A stretch of 64,000 bases of DNA, from the NCBI GenBank assembly GCA_029531795.1, contig JAPEIS010000010.1, forward strand, positions 1 through 64,000. The letters run 5' to 3'. A program made the position numbers and the translations under genes. Numbering within the stretch: the first letter of the stretch is position 1; the number at the start of each line of letters is the position of its first letter. The DNA is from Sclerotinia nivalis (lineage: Eukaryota > Ascomycota > Leotiomycetes > Helotiales > Sclerotiniaceae). The notes under the pieces are model-generated. The model saw only the letters and a program-made list of their open reading frames with translations. It was not told the origin of the DNA and did not search any database. Shown in pieces: positions 12,240 through 26,200 of this stretch.

Positions 12240-13677
12240 ATTTTCGAGTTTGTTTTATACTTATTTTAATAATTGATATATTTAATTATAAGATATTGAT
12301 ATAATTTGTTTTTTGTTTGATAGATTATATAAAAGTGATTAATTATAGAATATTTGTTATTATAAAATCTATAAGTAGAAGGTTTTCTATAATATGATTT
12401 TTGATGATTGAATTTTTAGCATTTTTGATATTGGAAGTTTGAAGAGGAGGAATAGAATTTTTCTATTTTTATATTGATTTCTATAATATATAATCTTTTT
12501 CGAATAATTAAATCAATTTCTTTTTCAGTAATAAAAGTAATAATTATTGTTCTTTTTTTCTGAATCGATTGTTTGATTATTGAAGTAAATCAATAAAGGA
12601 TTCTTATTAAAGAAAAATCAATATTGAAAATCTTGATTTTATCTTTAATAAGATTTATATCTTTAGATTCTGAAAATTCCTTTATAAGGATTTTGTAAAT
12701 AATTATTTTATACTAAATTTGATCTTTTTGGATCCTTTTGAATTTTAAGAATTGGTTTTAGATTGATATCTTTTTTATAAGGAATTGAAAAGTAAATGGA
12801 TCATTAGTAATTATAATAATATTATTATTGATAGAAATAATAATAGTTGAGATAATTGAATCTTTGATTTTGGTTTTTATAAATATTTCGTTTATTTAGT
12901 TTTTTATTATAAAAGAAGGAAAGGAATCCGGGTTGAGAATAGAAGGATTAATAAGGATTAGATATTTGTTTGAATTATCTTTTTTCTTTTATGATTTTTC
13001 TAAAGGATTTTGTTTATTAGTTCTATTTTTGAAGATAACATTTTATTTATTGGTTTTAATAATTAAAGTATAATTAGTATTATTAGATACTAAAGGTTTT
13101 TTTTAAGTAATGAAAAGAATAGATTGATTGAAAAGATTAATTAAATGATTTATTTGTATTTCGATTTTTTTGGTAACAGTTTCAAAATAATTGATTTGAA
13201 AAGTAATGATATTAGATATTTTCGAAAGTTTCTCTTTTTCAAAGTATTCTTTAAAGATTTCGATCAGATTTAGGATTTTTGATTGTTTTTCGAAGGATTT
13301 CTTAAATAATATTGTTTGAATAAGAAAATCTTTAATTTCTTCAATTGTTTTTTCAGCAAATAATAGATTGGTTCTAGAATTGATTGATTATTGATATTGT
13401 TTGTTATTGATTTTGTAGAGAATAGATCTATTAGGGGATCGAAAGAAATCATTTGAATTGAAAATATTTAATTGGTTTTGCGAATTGAAAGATTGAACTG
13501 GGGCGGGATTCAAAAGGTTGAATGAATTTTATATTATAAAAGGATTTCTAAATAGAAAGATTGAATTAATAATAGAGGGATTTGATATTGGAGAATCTAG
13601 TATCATTGTTATTTGTAAAGAAGTAGATTCAAGAAAAGATCCAAAAGATTCTTCCATCGGAGTATCCATTTTTAGAC
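12240..13677 (-). pseudogene. Decayed LINE (Tad1-like) ORF1
   Basis: Reading the minus strand from an ATG at 13677 gives a long frame with scattered stops. An early helical stretch contains TIEEIKDFLIQTILFKKSFE. Near the end (about 12310-12430) there is a degenerate cysteine/histidine cluster (QYQKC, FNH, then YRFYNNKYSIINH). This fits the zinc-knuckle series that closes ORF1 of Tad1-clade fungal LINEs, where Cys codons have become Tyr by G-to-A change. ORF2 is absent, so this is a truncated copy. The assignment is from pattern memory, not from a search. Confidence 0.5.
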
Positions 13678-13941
13678 TTGGTGAATCTATTAAAGCGTGA
13701 AGTTTCGTATAAGTTTCGTATTTTGAGCAACGACGACAATATCACAACAATTACTGAGCTGATTCATTTGAGAACAATTGGAATGGATTTTGGAAGTATT
13801 TCTTTATTAAATAAAGGGAAGAACTGGTTGTATTTCGAAGAAATTTTTTTCTTCGAAATTTGTTGTGTGACCATACTGCGAGTAGTTATTTCCCCTAAAC
13901 TTTAAGTTGGTCTTGCTCACATCCATCAAAGCAAAATATAA

Positions 13942-15429
13942 CTATATATCCCAGATAACTTCGATAATCCCTAGAGCAGAACCTTTTGGCTGTGTAACGC
14001 CCTTCAGCACAAATCTCGGGTCAGCATCTGTAAGTAGAGTCGCCCACTCGCTCACAGTTCTCTCCCGTGAATTGAACACGGCTCCCATGTTTAAATCCTC
14101 TGCTCTATGTACCACAAGTTGTCTGTCAGCAAAGATCTGAAATTAACCGTAAATGAAAAACCTACCTCAGATCTCTTTCCCTCCAAAGCGGTACGGTGCC
14201 AGGTTCTGGCATGCATGTGTCTTGAATAATGATTCTTGCGCCCGGCTTCAATGCCGGAATCTGAGCCCTCAAGATGAGGACACAATACTTGTCGGCCCAG
14301 TTGTGAAGGATCCATCGAAAGTAAAAGACATCAGCTTGAACGGTTTGAGGCGCGAAGAAGTCGTGCGCCATGAAGTGCACTCTTTTCTTCAGCTCTTCAG
14401 GCACGCCCAATTCGGCATTTTCAACAACTTTATCCATGTCTTGAACAAGTATGTTCAAATCTTCAAAACATTTTGCCAACTCCATGGCTATGTGACCTTG
14501 AGCCCCGCCGATATCTACGACCTGAGATTGTCCCAAGGAAGCCCAATCGTAATTGTCAACAATATACGATGGATCATATTCCGGTCTTGTGGAGAACACT
14601 TTCATTGCGTTCGCAAAACGAACTGCTCGCTCGGGACTGCTCCCAACGATAGTATAGATGGATTCAATCGTATTGTTTGATAAAGAAAATCCCTGTAGCT
14701 TGAGGTAAGCAACCTGTCGTTTCAGTCATGGCAGTTTTATGACCTACTGTCTCATTGGCCTCCTGAGATCCCGGCCATTTTTCAAGGGCATCCAGCATCT
14801 TTATGAATCTTCCCTTAGTCTTGGTTCACGTGAGATAGTAGTGATAGCATTGGACACTAACCTTAACGGCTGCAGGCCACATCTCCTCGGTTCCAACCTT
14901 CAGCCAGTCATTCATGATTGAGTTAGCTAGCATCTTGGATGTCCTGGTATGGGCGAGAATGCATGGCTGAGGTTCATCAAATACTCGCATGGTTATAGCA
15001 TGACGAAGGATACGAGTGATAATCTGTTCACCCAGACCTGTTTTTTGGGCCACATCTGCAAATGACATGTGGCCGCCCGCTGGGATCATGCCAGCAATTT
15101 CGAAGCGAGCGATAGCTTGCAAGCACACTGGATTGTTATGCTTTGATAAGTTAGATCATAGCATCATTCTGAATTCAGAGGATACTCACCCCGTGATGCT
15201 TGTAGATCAGAGTAAGGGGATCCAAAAGTAGATCATGAAGCTCCATCGTGGCATCGAGGATTGCATCCTGAACATCGGAAGCTTCCTTCGGGAGCGATAT
15301 TGGCGCGTCTTCATGGAAGGAGGGTGGTGCGGCATGCTGTTCTGATAACACCTTGTTCAACTTTGTGACAGAGGTGCTGATTATCTCTGCAAGGTATGAG
15401 ATACGCGGAATGGAAGTAGTTGCGGCCAT
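13942..15429 (-). CDS. SAM-dependent O-methyltransferase 1
   Basis: A fungal class I-like O-methyltransferase of about 417 residues. It would move a methyl group from S-adenosylmethionine to a hydroxyl of the cluster product. Exons by splice signals: 15429-15190, 15140-14862, 14798-14748 and 14692-14166. Introns of 49, 63 and 55 nt each start GT and end AG; the first has TCTAAC before the acceptor. Motifs: HNNPVCLQAI (start of exon 2), EKWPGS (exon 3), the SAM-binding VVDIGGAQGH, and WILHNWADKY...ALKPGARIIIQD. The last segment, 14097-13942, ends FVLKGVTQPKGSALGIIEVIWDI, typical of the family. It cannot be joined in frame to exon 4 with any GT..AG pair I tried, so a 1-nt indel or an unusual splice is likely. 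It is transcribed away from the synthetase at 27824. Confidence 0.85.
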
Positions 15430-15823
15430 ATTGCTACTCAAATTATAGTTCTTTTGCAAGTTCAATTGTAGTTGAAAAGGTTTCTGTATTTGTTGTGAGG
15501 GATGCGGGAATATCGAAATATTTAAAGCAGCGTGCAAAACTGTCCAATTGACCCTTTATTGGATAATTTATTCTTGGCCAATAGATTAGGAATATAGCTC
15601 ACAAATGCTTAGTTGATGGCAAGTAGGTTCTCTCTTTAAGGGGGCAACAAAAACTAACACTTCCAATGCACGGTCTTATTTTGGTATATCTCCTCAGGCA
15701 CAAACGCGAATGAGCGGCGTATGAAGAGCGTTTGAATCACAGTGGGATATTGTATCAAACTCACGACGACCAGATCTTCATCCGTAGCTGGATAAATATG
15801 CCGAAAGTCCGAAGTCATACATT
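15430..15823. promoter_or_regulatory. Left half of a probable divergent promoter
   Basis: Non-coding DNA of ordinary composition upstream of O-methyltransferase 1. It has CCAAT at 15544-15548 and 15578-15582 and a TTTAAATATT-like TATA sequence near 15510-15530 (minus strand). It is cut at 15823 by the Ginger-like transposon and resumes at 27301, upstream of the NRPS-like gene. Confidence 0.55.
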
Positions 15824-16149
15824 TGTTACGGGACGTAGCGCAATATTTTCATTCCGAAATCAACTATATTGATTGCGGAATAAGCTAGCTCATTGGTCAA
15901 TACCCTAATTCATTCGTCAATGAGCTTAATTTTGGAATGAGCTAGTTCATTTCGTAATGTATTTTGTTCAAGTAAAAATGAGGCTATTCGTAAATGAATT
16001 AGTATATTTGTAAATGCTTTAAGTATCTATATTATTTTAATTTAATGAATTCTGATGATATTTTTCAATTTTTTCTTTTTCATTATATTATTCTATTTAT
16101 TTTATTTATTTTATTATTAAAAATATTGTTCAATATTACTATTCAGGTC

Positions 16150-17850
16150 TAAAATCAAGCTTTCAATTCAGATTTCGAATCTTTTTCATATAATATTTAT
16201 ATAGAATTCAATATAATGATTACGGATGATGTCTACAAATCGAAGGAATGATTAAATGTAGATGTATATAAAAAAACCATCGAATTCTTCAAGGATTCTA
16301 TTCTTAAAGTAAAAACTTAGAAGGAGTATAATATCAAATACTCTGTAATGATGAAATATATATTTCAGGGGGATTGTTTATTTCGAAAAGCTTATAGTTG
16401 ATATTTTATTCGTTATGCTTTTTCTAATAGAGAGGTTTTTAATCTTATTAAAGTAATTTATTTATAGTTAAATTATTATAATCGGGATAAATTTCATTAC
16501 GAAATCAATATAGAATATTATAGAATCTTCAATAAGGAATGTGATTGGATACTATAATATTATTAATATTGTATTCTTAATAGAGTATAGATTTTAAAAA
16601 AGCCTTTATAATCAATTGAGGTTTTCTAGATTTGGGAGAGAGTTTAGATTGATTTTATTGATCAAAGGCATTCTTCAGATAGTAAATATGCTTGGATATT
16701 GTATATTAAAGATCATTATAATAAGTATATTTAGTTATATATTTTAAAAAGCAAGTATGCGGAGGGTATTATAGATTGTTTTTTTATATTTATAATGACT
16801 TTCTATCTAATGGCTATTCTTCAATATAACAATAGAAAGGAGTTTAAAGGTATGATTCTTTTTATTATATTTATCTAGATAGATTAAATTTTTTTTTTAT
16901 TCCTTCTTTTTTGAAAGGACGTTACAATCATTATACAAATCGTAATATGTCTGTATTATTATACAAATCGTGATATGTCTATATTATTATATTAATTAAG
17001 ATATCCTATAGGTGTGGTTTTAATTTTACTTTACAAATATAGTATCAAATTTATCAATAGAGTTCTCTAAATTTTTCAAGTATAAGGGTTTGTAGAATAA
17101 GCAAATGGAGTGGTGGAAACGAAGTTAGTTGTATAGAAAGTCGATAATAATTTGATCGAATAGATATAGATATTATTTAAAATATCGATATCTATCAATA
17201 AGTAATTTCATAATGGTATAAAAATATATTTTTGGGAAGTCGTTTTTAGAGATCGGATAGTTTCTAAATGGTTAAATGTTGAGGAGAGGTTATTGGAGGA
17301 TGGTATTGAATGTGAAAGGGGGGGGCTTTTGTTTGAAAAGAACTTCGAATCTGAGGTTATTTCAGATAAGAGTTTATTTCTAGGAAGGATATTATTATTT
17401 TTAGTTCCTTATATTTTTTTTGTAAAAACTTATAAAATCAATGAATTTGCTAAGGGTAATATCGTTGTATTAATTATATTTAAGAGTATCAGAATAAATA
17501 TTGATAATAAAAGGATATATATACTAGTTATTGTATAAGAGTATTTTTATAAGTATTGGATTCAGATTGAATATAGTATTTTGAAAGTTTTGATGTTTAT
17601 TTGAAAGTTTAATAAAGTGTTTTTTTCTATTATTAATAGTATTACTATTAATAGTTTTAGTATTCCTAATCTTATTAGTATTATAGTAAAGAAAGTATCA
17701 ATAGTAATAAAGATATCGATATTATACAAATGTAAGATTAAATATTATACTAATCGATATAATTATTTTAAGAATAAACAAAAATGTTTGATTTATTATT
17801 ATATTGATAATGATTTTGATTGTGGATATTTTGTTAGTTTAATATTATGA
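16150..17850 (+). pseudogene. Ginger-like DDE integrase/transposase, RIP-inactivated
   Basis: Plus-strand translation shows three domains interrupted by stops. An H2C2 zinc-binding domain lies at about 16365-16570 (GDCLFRKAYS, then NYYNRDKFHYEI, then NKECDWIL; His and Cys partly replaced by Tyr). The integrase core lies at about 16640-17130: RV-IDFIDQRHSSDSKYAWI gives the first Asp, and LQYNNRKEF stands where LQSDNGREF is expected, so the second Asp is Asn. GFVE-ANGVVET gives the catalytic Glu. A C-terminal block at 17690-17850 (CKIKYYTNRYNYFKNKQKC, ending DCGYF) has the spacing of the Cys-rich domain of KRBA2/Ginger2 proteins with several Cys now Tyr. The gene is inactive. Confidence 0.82.
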
Positions 17851-18035
17851 ATAGAAAAGGCAATGTTATTGAAGGAAAAGAGGAGTTTTGAGATTGAGAA
17901 TAGTGATAGCGAGGTTGAAAGTAAAAACGATAGCGAAGTTGTAGTTTCATTCTCGATTAGAAGGAGTAAGTGATAACGAGTTGATATATTTAAAGAATCT
18001 TATAAGTGTAATTATATACTAATCTATTCCGCAAT

Positions 18036-18168
18036 AGATACCGTACCAAAAAGGAGGCAGGTAACGTGACTCCAAAAGGGTCTATATAACCACTCCAATT
18101 CAACCTAGTTTAATAAAAAATGCGCAATTTCAATTTATCATTTTGTATCCGTTTCCGTTGTATTTACT
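18036..18168 (+). repeat. 5' LTR of Gypsy family II copy 1
   Basis: 133 bp, AGATACCG...TTTACT. The same LTR occurs at 26974, 47174, 48789 and 57278. Differences between copies are nearly all C/T or G/A. A primer-binding-site candidate, (A/G)TGA(C/T)C(T/C)A(C/T)G, follows immediately. Confidence 0.92.
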
Positions 18169-18647
18169 GATGACCTACGCAGGGATCTATAGATATCTAA
18201 TATATCGTTAACATCTTTCTGTTTGCAGATTCATACTTTATTCTATTTTCGAAAAAACTACCTTTTGAACTTTCTTTTTAAAATTGTTAATTAGCATTAT
18301 AAACCTCAACAATTCGATCACTTCAAGGAAACAAAACAGAATTATCGTAGTATAAACTCATTATCCGTAGAATTACCAATTTGTATATAGAATCCCTGAC
18401 TTTTGATTTGTCTAAAGTATCGATCTTTTGTTGTATCAAAATGTTCCTTTTCAAAGATCTTAATCTAGTACAGTAATCGTATTTTTAGAAATAAATTTAG
18501 CATTGTTTTTTTATCAAAACCTTTAATCTTTCGATATCGAATTTCCTTTTGATTTCGAATCTTCGAAATATTTATACTTTTTATAGTTGAGAAGTAAAAA
18601 ATTCAATCTAGAGATCAATTCCGAAACCTATTCCAGATATCGATAAA

Positions 18648-19920
18648 TTGTTATTCGTTTTTATCGATATCTTCCTGATTTTGATTCACAAAAACGAGTA
18701 TATTATATATTTCTTATTGAAGAACTTCTCTTTTCGATTTATAATCCTTTATAATCCTTTAGAATCCTTACAAATAAAACTTTTAGAATTCGAAATACAT
18801 CTTTTATTGAATTATCTGAAAGAATTCAATTCGTTTCTTATTATACTTTTATTTTCTTTTTTTAATCTTTCCAATACGAACCTTCAAATTATAAATATAT
18901 CGATATTCGATGATGCTAAAGCAGAAAAGCTTTGAAACAAGATCAATATCGATTCAGTATTTGAATTTGATTATCGCAATATACCAAGCTCTATATAACT
19001 AAACACAATCAAAACTATTATCAAACGAATCACTAAAGATCCAATTTACAAATTATTTGTTTTTTTTACTATAGTTTAATTGAAATTTAAAGGAAAAGCT
19101 CAAATCTGGATTAATAACTATATCGATTTCAAAACTATCTTTGAAAATATCGAAACAGCTATTTAGGAAAACGAACTTGTTTTCACCAAAGCCTTTCTAA
19201 ACCGTTATCCTTTTTACGATGACGAAAATACAGCTCAGAATGTAATGGATTCAATGAATTCATTTGCTCAAACTAAAAACGAAATCTTTGAAAAATACTA
19301 TTCACAAGCGAAGGATATTCAATACGATATAGGACTCAAAGATATTCCTGTTTTTGAGAAAAACCTTGATATTATTAATACAACCGTTCAAAAGAAATTA
19401 GTTCTTAACTTTATCAAAAAACTAATCGATTCAATTCTTCGCAATCATTCTATTTCCAACAATGCTATCTATCGATCTCTTGCCGAAAGTTATTATACAA
19501 TTCAAAGCACTAAAAGAAATATAGAGCTTCAAGACTCACTCATAAACAATGAAATCATCAAAGAACTCACAAACAGCATATTCAATACCAAATCCAAAGG
19601 TTTTATCAAAGAACAAAAGCTCGAAGTTCTTTCCCAACAATTAAAATCAAAACCCACTTTCAAAAAGGATAGTTCAAAAGAAAACTACAATTCCAATAAC
19701 TCTCGAAATCAAAATAAAAATGGAAATAACAATCACAATAATAATAATAATAATCGACAAGAATAGAATAATAATCTCGAATAGATCTCCAATCAAATCC
19801 GATAACCCAATTTACCGGATCCAAAGATTTCAAAATATTTTATTGTAAATAATATAGAAGAATACAATCCAAATAAGAAATCTCTCTACTTTAGTTATAA
19901 AAAATATAGATATTTTAAAC
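18648..19920 (+). pseudogene. Gypsy family II gag, partly open
   Basis: The longest open piece is 19245-19766 (173 residues), ending in an Asn/Gln/Arg-rich low-complexity tail. Upstream open pieces at 18648-18935 and about 19080-19240 belong to the same protein but are separated by stops. A decayed zinc-knuckle-like motif (LYFSYKKYRYFKPEYIGNP) lies near 19880. Homologous sequence occurs at 49480-50500. Confidence 0.75.
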
Positions 19921-20147
19921 CTGAATATATTGGAAATCCTTTACCAATATAACAACAAACAATTCTTTATACTATGATTTTACCTAAAAATACTATTATT
20001 AACAATCTTTCTTATATCGTTATAAAAGATTAATCTATAGAAAAATCTAGTATTAATCAAATCAATATAATTAATTCGAGAAAATCAGATCGAATTTGTA
20101 TCAATTGTTATAGGAAACCAAAAGTTGTTAAAGATATTCCCTTTCAA

Positions 20148-22690
20148 TTGAATAATATCTATAATTCAGATATTACCCTTCATAATATTATTCCAAATAA
20201 CGAATTCGATAGTTCTTCAGATTATTCAGATCAAAAATCCTTTAATAGTTCGATTAATTTCATACAAATACCTGAACAAAGCTTTATTGAAGAAATTAAT
20301 TCAAATGATATCGACAATGAGAAAGATCTTGAGAACGAGATTACCTTCTATACAGTTATTTTGCAACGAAAGAAATCTTGTTTTACTATTTCATCAAAAT
20401 CTGAAGATACCTATCTTCCTTTTCAATTACAAAAAGAAATTCGCAAATAGAACAAAAACCTTTTTGCATTTCATATTTATAATCGAAGCAAAAATACTAC
20501 CCTTTAAATACCAATAGCATTTTCACAACTACAAGTTTCTATTCTTTCTTCAGAAATTCGTCAAGTTAAATCATCACTACCAAAAGTTCGATTATCTATT
20601 CTTCCTTTAAAATATACAATATCTATTAGCAATTATAAAGGATACTCTAGAGATCCTAAACCATTCTCCAATATTGTTAGTAAATAAAGACAAAGACTAA
20701 TAGATTATAAAATACTCATACAACGTTTTATATTAAACTTTAAAAGAATTAACCTTTTAGATTTTTGCCAAATCTTTTTGAACGCCGTTAAGCACTTCAA
20801 ACATCTTACTACTCGAGAAAACTCAATTAGAAAGAAGAAACTAACGATTATTCATAAATCAGAAGTTTCTTTAACTCTTTCAACTTCAATTCAGAATAAA
20901 GATCAGGGTAACCCCGGTCAAAATGGTCAATTTGGTCAATTTGGTCAATTTGGTCAATTAAATCAAAATTCAACCACGAACTCAGATCTTGAGCTAGTAC
21001 ACCCAACTCGATGTGGATTTATTCAGAATCATCTGATTCGTTTTTCTTCTGATCAAATTCGACAGCATTTCCCTTATAAACAGAAGGATTCCAAATATAA
21101 TCTATCAAGTTTCAATACCTTTTTCAAGAACGATTGACAAATGATTGATCTAAATAGGATTAATGCTATAGATTATTTAGTTACTCTGATCATTATTTGT
21201 ATTGCATACAAAGATCGTCCTTTCCGAATTAAGGGAATATATGTTTTGTTAGGATCACTTTCAATAAAGATCATTATAGGCAAATCCAATTGTATTGTTG
21301 ATCAGGGTTCTGATGACAATATTGCTTTTCTTGTCTTTGTTGATCATTTAGGTTTATACCGATATAGAATTCAATCCAATAATAATATCTCTATGAGAAT
21401 TGCTAATGGAATTGATACAGATCTGAAAGAATATATTACTATTGATCTTGTAATCGAAGGGGTTCGATGAGTTATTCATACTTTCATTTGTTCTAATAAG
21501 GAAAATAATCTTAATAAAGATCAGAAGATTCTTTTATTAGATCTATTATAGTTTTATATAATCAAAAATTATATTGATATCTTTAATTCTATTCTTTTTA
21601 TCGGAGATAAAGATTTGGATAAGAAAAGAATGTTTATTCAGATTCCGAAATCCAAACAATCTTTTTCTTATCAATTCATTCTATATCCAATCGATCCGAA
21701 ATATCAAACAGTTATTCTAAATGCTGAAATTTCAATAAATTTTGAAATTGCTAATAGAAATATTGATAATTTTGTATTTAAGATCAAATCGATTCTGAAG
21801 ATAGTATAATTTGAAGATCAATAAGAATCTAATTTATTAAGAAACTTTTCCGATTCAATAGATTTCGAAAAAGTATTTAAAGAAGTATTTGATTCCCTTT
21901 CTGAATCTATTTCAGAATCTTAAAATAATTATTCAGATTCAGATGATTCATAAGACTCTTTAAATTCTTGAATTTTCAATATAACTCAAAACTACTTTCT
22001 TTCTTTTCGAAAATCAATATTAAAAGATCTAAAGAAATCCAGAATAAAGATTTTTTATATATTCGATTTTCTCAAAAATTTATATAATCCAGATTATTTT
22101 ATTCAGTAGAGGATATACTCCTTCAATCATTAAATAATCTTGAAGAAAATGCCTTTTTAAAGATTTTTGTTGAAAACCAAAATTATAACTTCGATTATCG
22201 AAAATATTGTTATTATATTATATTTTTCTTTTCGAAAACTCAATTATTGTATACTTTTAATACAATTTTTTAAATGGATAGTCTATATATACTATTCGAA
22301 ATTCTATATCAATTCGATTTTTCTTTCAAAGTAGATTCCAAGCATTTCAAATTATTTTTTCAAGGAAAAGATCAATATATTTCGATTAATCAAGCTTTTA
22401 TTTTTTAATTGGATTCTTTAAAAATATATATATATATCCTACAGATAAAAGATTAATTCCTCAAAAAATATTTATAGATTTATTAGATATTATTAATGAA
22501 TAGTTTCAAAAGAATAAGATTGATATAGATTCCTTAACAATAAATGAATTTCGATTAAGAGTTATTTGATTTCTTTATATTTATAGAGATTTAAATATTA
22601 CAAAACTAGTTTATATTCCTTTTATTCTTTTTTATATTTATCGAGTATGATTCAAATCAGGTATTCTTTTTTATAAAAATAGGAAAAGAC
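20148..22690 (+). pseudogene. Gypsy family II gag-pol linker and protease, broken
   Basis: Open pieces at 20148-20450, 20778-21137, 21141-21470 and 21615-21809 are separated by stops. One includes tandem GQF units (near 20925-20960). An aspartic-protease-like IVDQGSDDN occurs near 21295. The corresponding region of copy 2 is 51439-52572. Confidence 0.7.
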
Positions 22691-22693
22691 TTA

Positions 22694-23129
22694 ACGTAGT
22701 TTATCATCGAGTGGCCCATATCATCGAGTGGGCCACTTCAAATACATACAAAATTCGTCTGTGCGTAACCGTGCACTTTCTTCATTTAATAATATAATTT
22801 TTTAAAATTTGAAACTATAAAATTTGATTATATAAATATTATAAAAATCTAATTATTTATCAAAAATTTGAATTAATATAGTAGTTATTATAGAAATAGT
22901 TTTTTGTAACGAAAATCGTGACAATTTCCACTTTTTTTTGGAATCTAATAGAAATTTTCATATAAAAATTAAATTTTTGAATAATAGATTTTTTCTTATC
23001 AATAAATCTCTTTTATTCTTTAAAAAATATTGACTAATTATTAAAATGTAAATATTAGGAAAAGGCTAATTTTGGTGTATTTTGAAGTGGCCCACTCGAT
23101 GATATGGGCCACTCGATGATAAACCACGT
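22694..23129. mobile_element. 436-bp MITE related to the Fot/pogo element at 3677
   Basis: Flanking TA duplications are at 22692-22693 and 23130-23131. Inverted ends of nearly 50 bp start ACGT(A/G)GTTTATCATCGAG; each contains two ATCATCGAGTGG modules. The empty site is seen in Gypsy copy 2 near 53435. The interior is AT-rich and non-coding. The ends match the Fot-like element at 3677-5511 allowing C-to-T/G-to-A changes, so that family probably supplied the transposase. Confidence 0.92.
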
Positions 23130-23244
23130 TAGATATAATCTTCAATAGATATTTTGGCTTAATAAGATTATATCTGAAGGGTACAAATGTTATATATATA
23201 AATATACTATAGTAATCAATAGTAAATTCTTTAATTGATCAATA

Positions 23245-26200
23245 ATGCTATTAATGATTAATAAATCAAATATTGAATATTCCAAAAATCCTTTTTTTTA
23301 TAAATCTGATTTTAAAAGATATATAGTTTTCGATTATTCGAAGATTATAGAATAAATGCTAAATAATTATTGTATTTTATTTTAAGATGTTTACAAGTTT
23401 TTCTTTCATTTTAATTATAAGGTATATTTATAATTCGATTTGAAATATACTTATTGAAGTATACCTTTTCATTTAGAAGATCGTTATTATTTTGTCTTTT
23501 CTATGAAAGATTCAGTTTAGATATAACTTACTAGAGTTTTACAAAGTATTTAAATTACTTGCTTTTCTATATTTGAGTTTCTTTATATAGTTTTCGATTA
23601 TATTTCTTCTTTTAAAGATAATTCAATAGATAAAGAATATCTTTCTATATTTGAATCTAATACTGAAAATAATCTAGTATTGGTTAAATTTTATATTGAT
23701 GATATCTTTTCAGGTTTTGTAATTCCGAAAGAAGTTTATTTTAATCTAACTAATTATATTCTTTTTTGTTTTGATTTTGTTTAATTATATTTATCTTTCA
23801 AAAAATTGTATATCTTTATTAATTAAATAGAGGTTTTAGAAATTTTTTATAAAGTTAACAATATTATAATTATCAAATTTATTAAAGTAATCAAAATCAA
23901 GAATTTTCTGGTTCTTATTAATCAGATTGAAATTCGAAGTTTTCTAATTATAATATAAATAATTTGTAGAGATATTAAAAACTTTGTTGAAATCTTTTAT
24001 TCTTTTTCCTATTTTACAAATGAAATGGAATAATAATAAAGAATTTGTGAGCAATTAGTTTTCGAATTTTTACAAAAAAAATGTTCAGAAATAATCGATT
24101 TTTATAATATCGATTATATTCTTTTAGTTCAGATGTATATAGATTCAAGTGTTTTTGTATCAGAATGTTTTATTATTTAGAAATATTATTTTTTAGGATA
24201 GAATACTGGATATTTAGTGGAATATCTTGTATTATATAATTCCTTTTTGTTAATCAAAATATAAAGAAATTATAGTATTTATAAATACGAATTACTCGTT
24301 ATCATTGAGTTTGTTAGAAAATACTATTACTATTTCAAATTTATTAAAGATTGTATAATTTTTATTGATCATTTGTTATTTATCAGTTTTCTTTCTTTCA
24401 ATTTTCAGATTAAAAGTATATATATTTATTGAACAATGAAACTTTCTATTTTCAATATCATTATTATTTATATTCTAGAAGTTCGCAACAAAGTTGCGGA
24501 TACTTTTTTTGTACTATTTTCTTAGATTCTGATTGCAAATCAAACGATCTTTTAGATTCTCTAAAAAAACTATAATATGATACGAATGGTTTTAAGTAGA
24601 TTTGGAAAAACAATATTGAAAACTATGAAGAACTTTTTCGCTTTTGAGAAGCCTAATGTTTATAGAAACAATTAGATTTCAAAGATCAGAATATATTCTT
24701 TATATTATTATTAAAAAAATTAATAATTACCAATCATCTTATGATTATTTCAAATAGTATTCAATATAATTCAATTGCAAATAAATATAATAAGAATTTA
24801 TAATATTCTTTTATATATATTTATATAATAATTCAAATTTTTCTTAAAGATCTTTCCAAATTAAAGAAAACAGTCTTTTTTAGATATATCAAGAACTTTT
24901 ATATATTTAAAGATAAACTATATTTTTCCTTCTATAGGATCGATAAACAATATATTTTTAAATCTGAAATTTCAGAAATATTAACTTTCATTTATAATTT
25001 AGAAGATCATTATATAATAGAATTTACAACTAAAAAGTTTAGGAATTATTAATAATCAATACTAATTACCAATATCAAACAATATATCCAAGATTGTATA
25101 AAATATATCAAATATAATATACAACAAAGGATATCCCATCTCAAATCTTATAAAATTGATTATTCTTTAATTCTTATTGGTTTCGATTTTATAGAACCTT
25201 TTTTATTTATCCCAATCAATAAAACTAAGATCCTTAAAATAATCTAACCGATAATTCAGAAACTTATCAAAATCGGTATTACTATTCAATCAATAGATTT
25301 CGATAACGATATATTCAATAAAAAAAGTTTTATTTACTTTTCTTATATCCTTCTTATAATCGATTACTTTTCACACTATATTTAAACTTTTCCAACAATT
25401 AAAACAATAAACATTGAAACAATAAAATATTTAAATTGGATTTTCAATACCTTTGGAATTCCGATCGAAGGACTTCATAATCCAGATATTCACTTCGAAA
25501 ATAAAATAATTAAACAATTTGCTAAAAAAAACCAGAATGCTACTTATCTCTATAATTATAAAAGCTAAAAAATCCTTTAAAATAACTAAAAAAAAATAAT
25601 AATCTCTTTCAAAAAATCCTCAAGAAGATTAATTCAAAAATCGAAAATTGGTTTATAAAAGTTCAGATTTTAATCAATTCATTTAATATATAAGAAATCA
25701 ATTATCTAGAATATTCTCTTTATAAAATCCTTTTTGGATATCAACCTATAAAACATCTAGAAATCAAATACCCTTCAAATTAACATCTTGAAATCCAAAA
25801 CTTCTTATTCAATATTACAAATCTCAATAAAGATTTTCCAAAAGAAATCCATCAATCAAAAATCTTCGATTTTATATACAACAAAAAACTAATTCAACAG
25901 AAAATCTTATAACAATCTAATTAGAAAAAAACACTAACCAAAGAAAAATACAATATAGATATTCGAAACTATACAATTTTCGATCTTAATCAAATGGTTA
26001 TACTCTATAATAAAGTATCTACTAAAAAGAAACTTCATCCAATTTACTGTAATCCATTTATAATAATTAATCCTACAAAAAATCATCAGAAATCCTATCA
26101 ATTATAATAAATCAATAGTAAACCTATTCATCGATCCTTTTATATCGATCATCTAAAACCCTTTAAACTTAAAACAAACCATTTGCAAATTTCATTCGAA

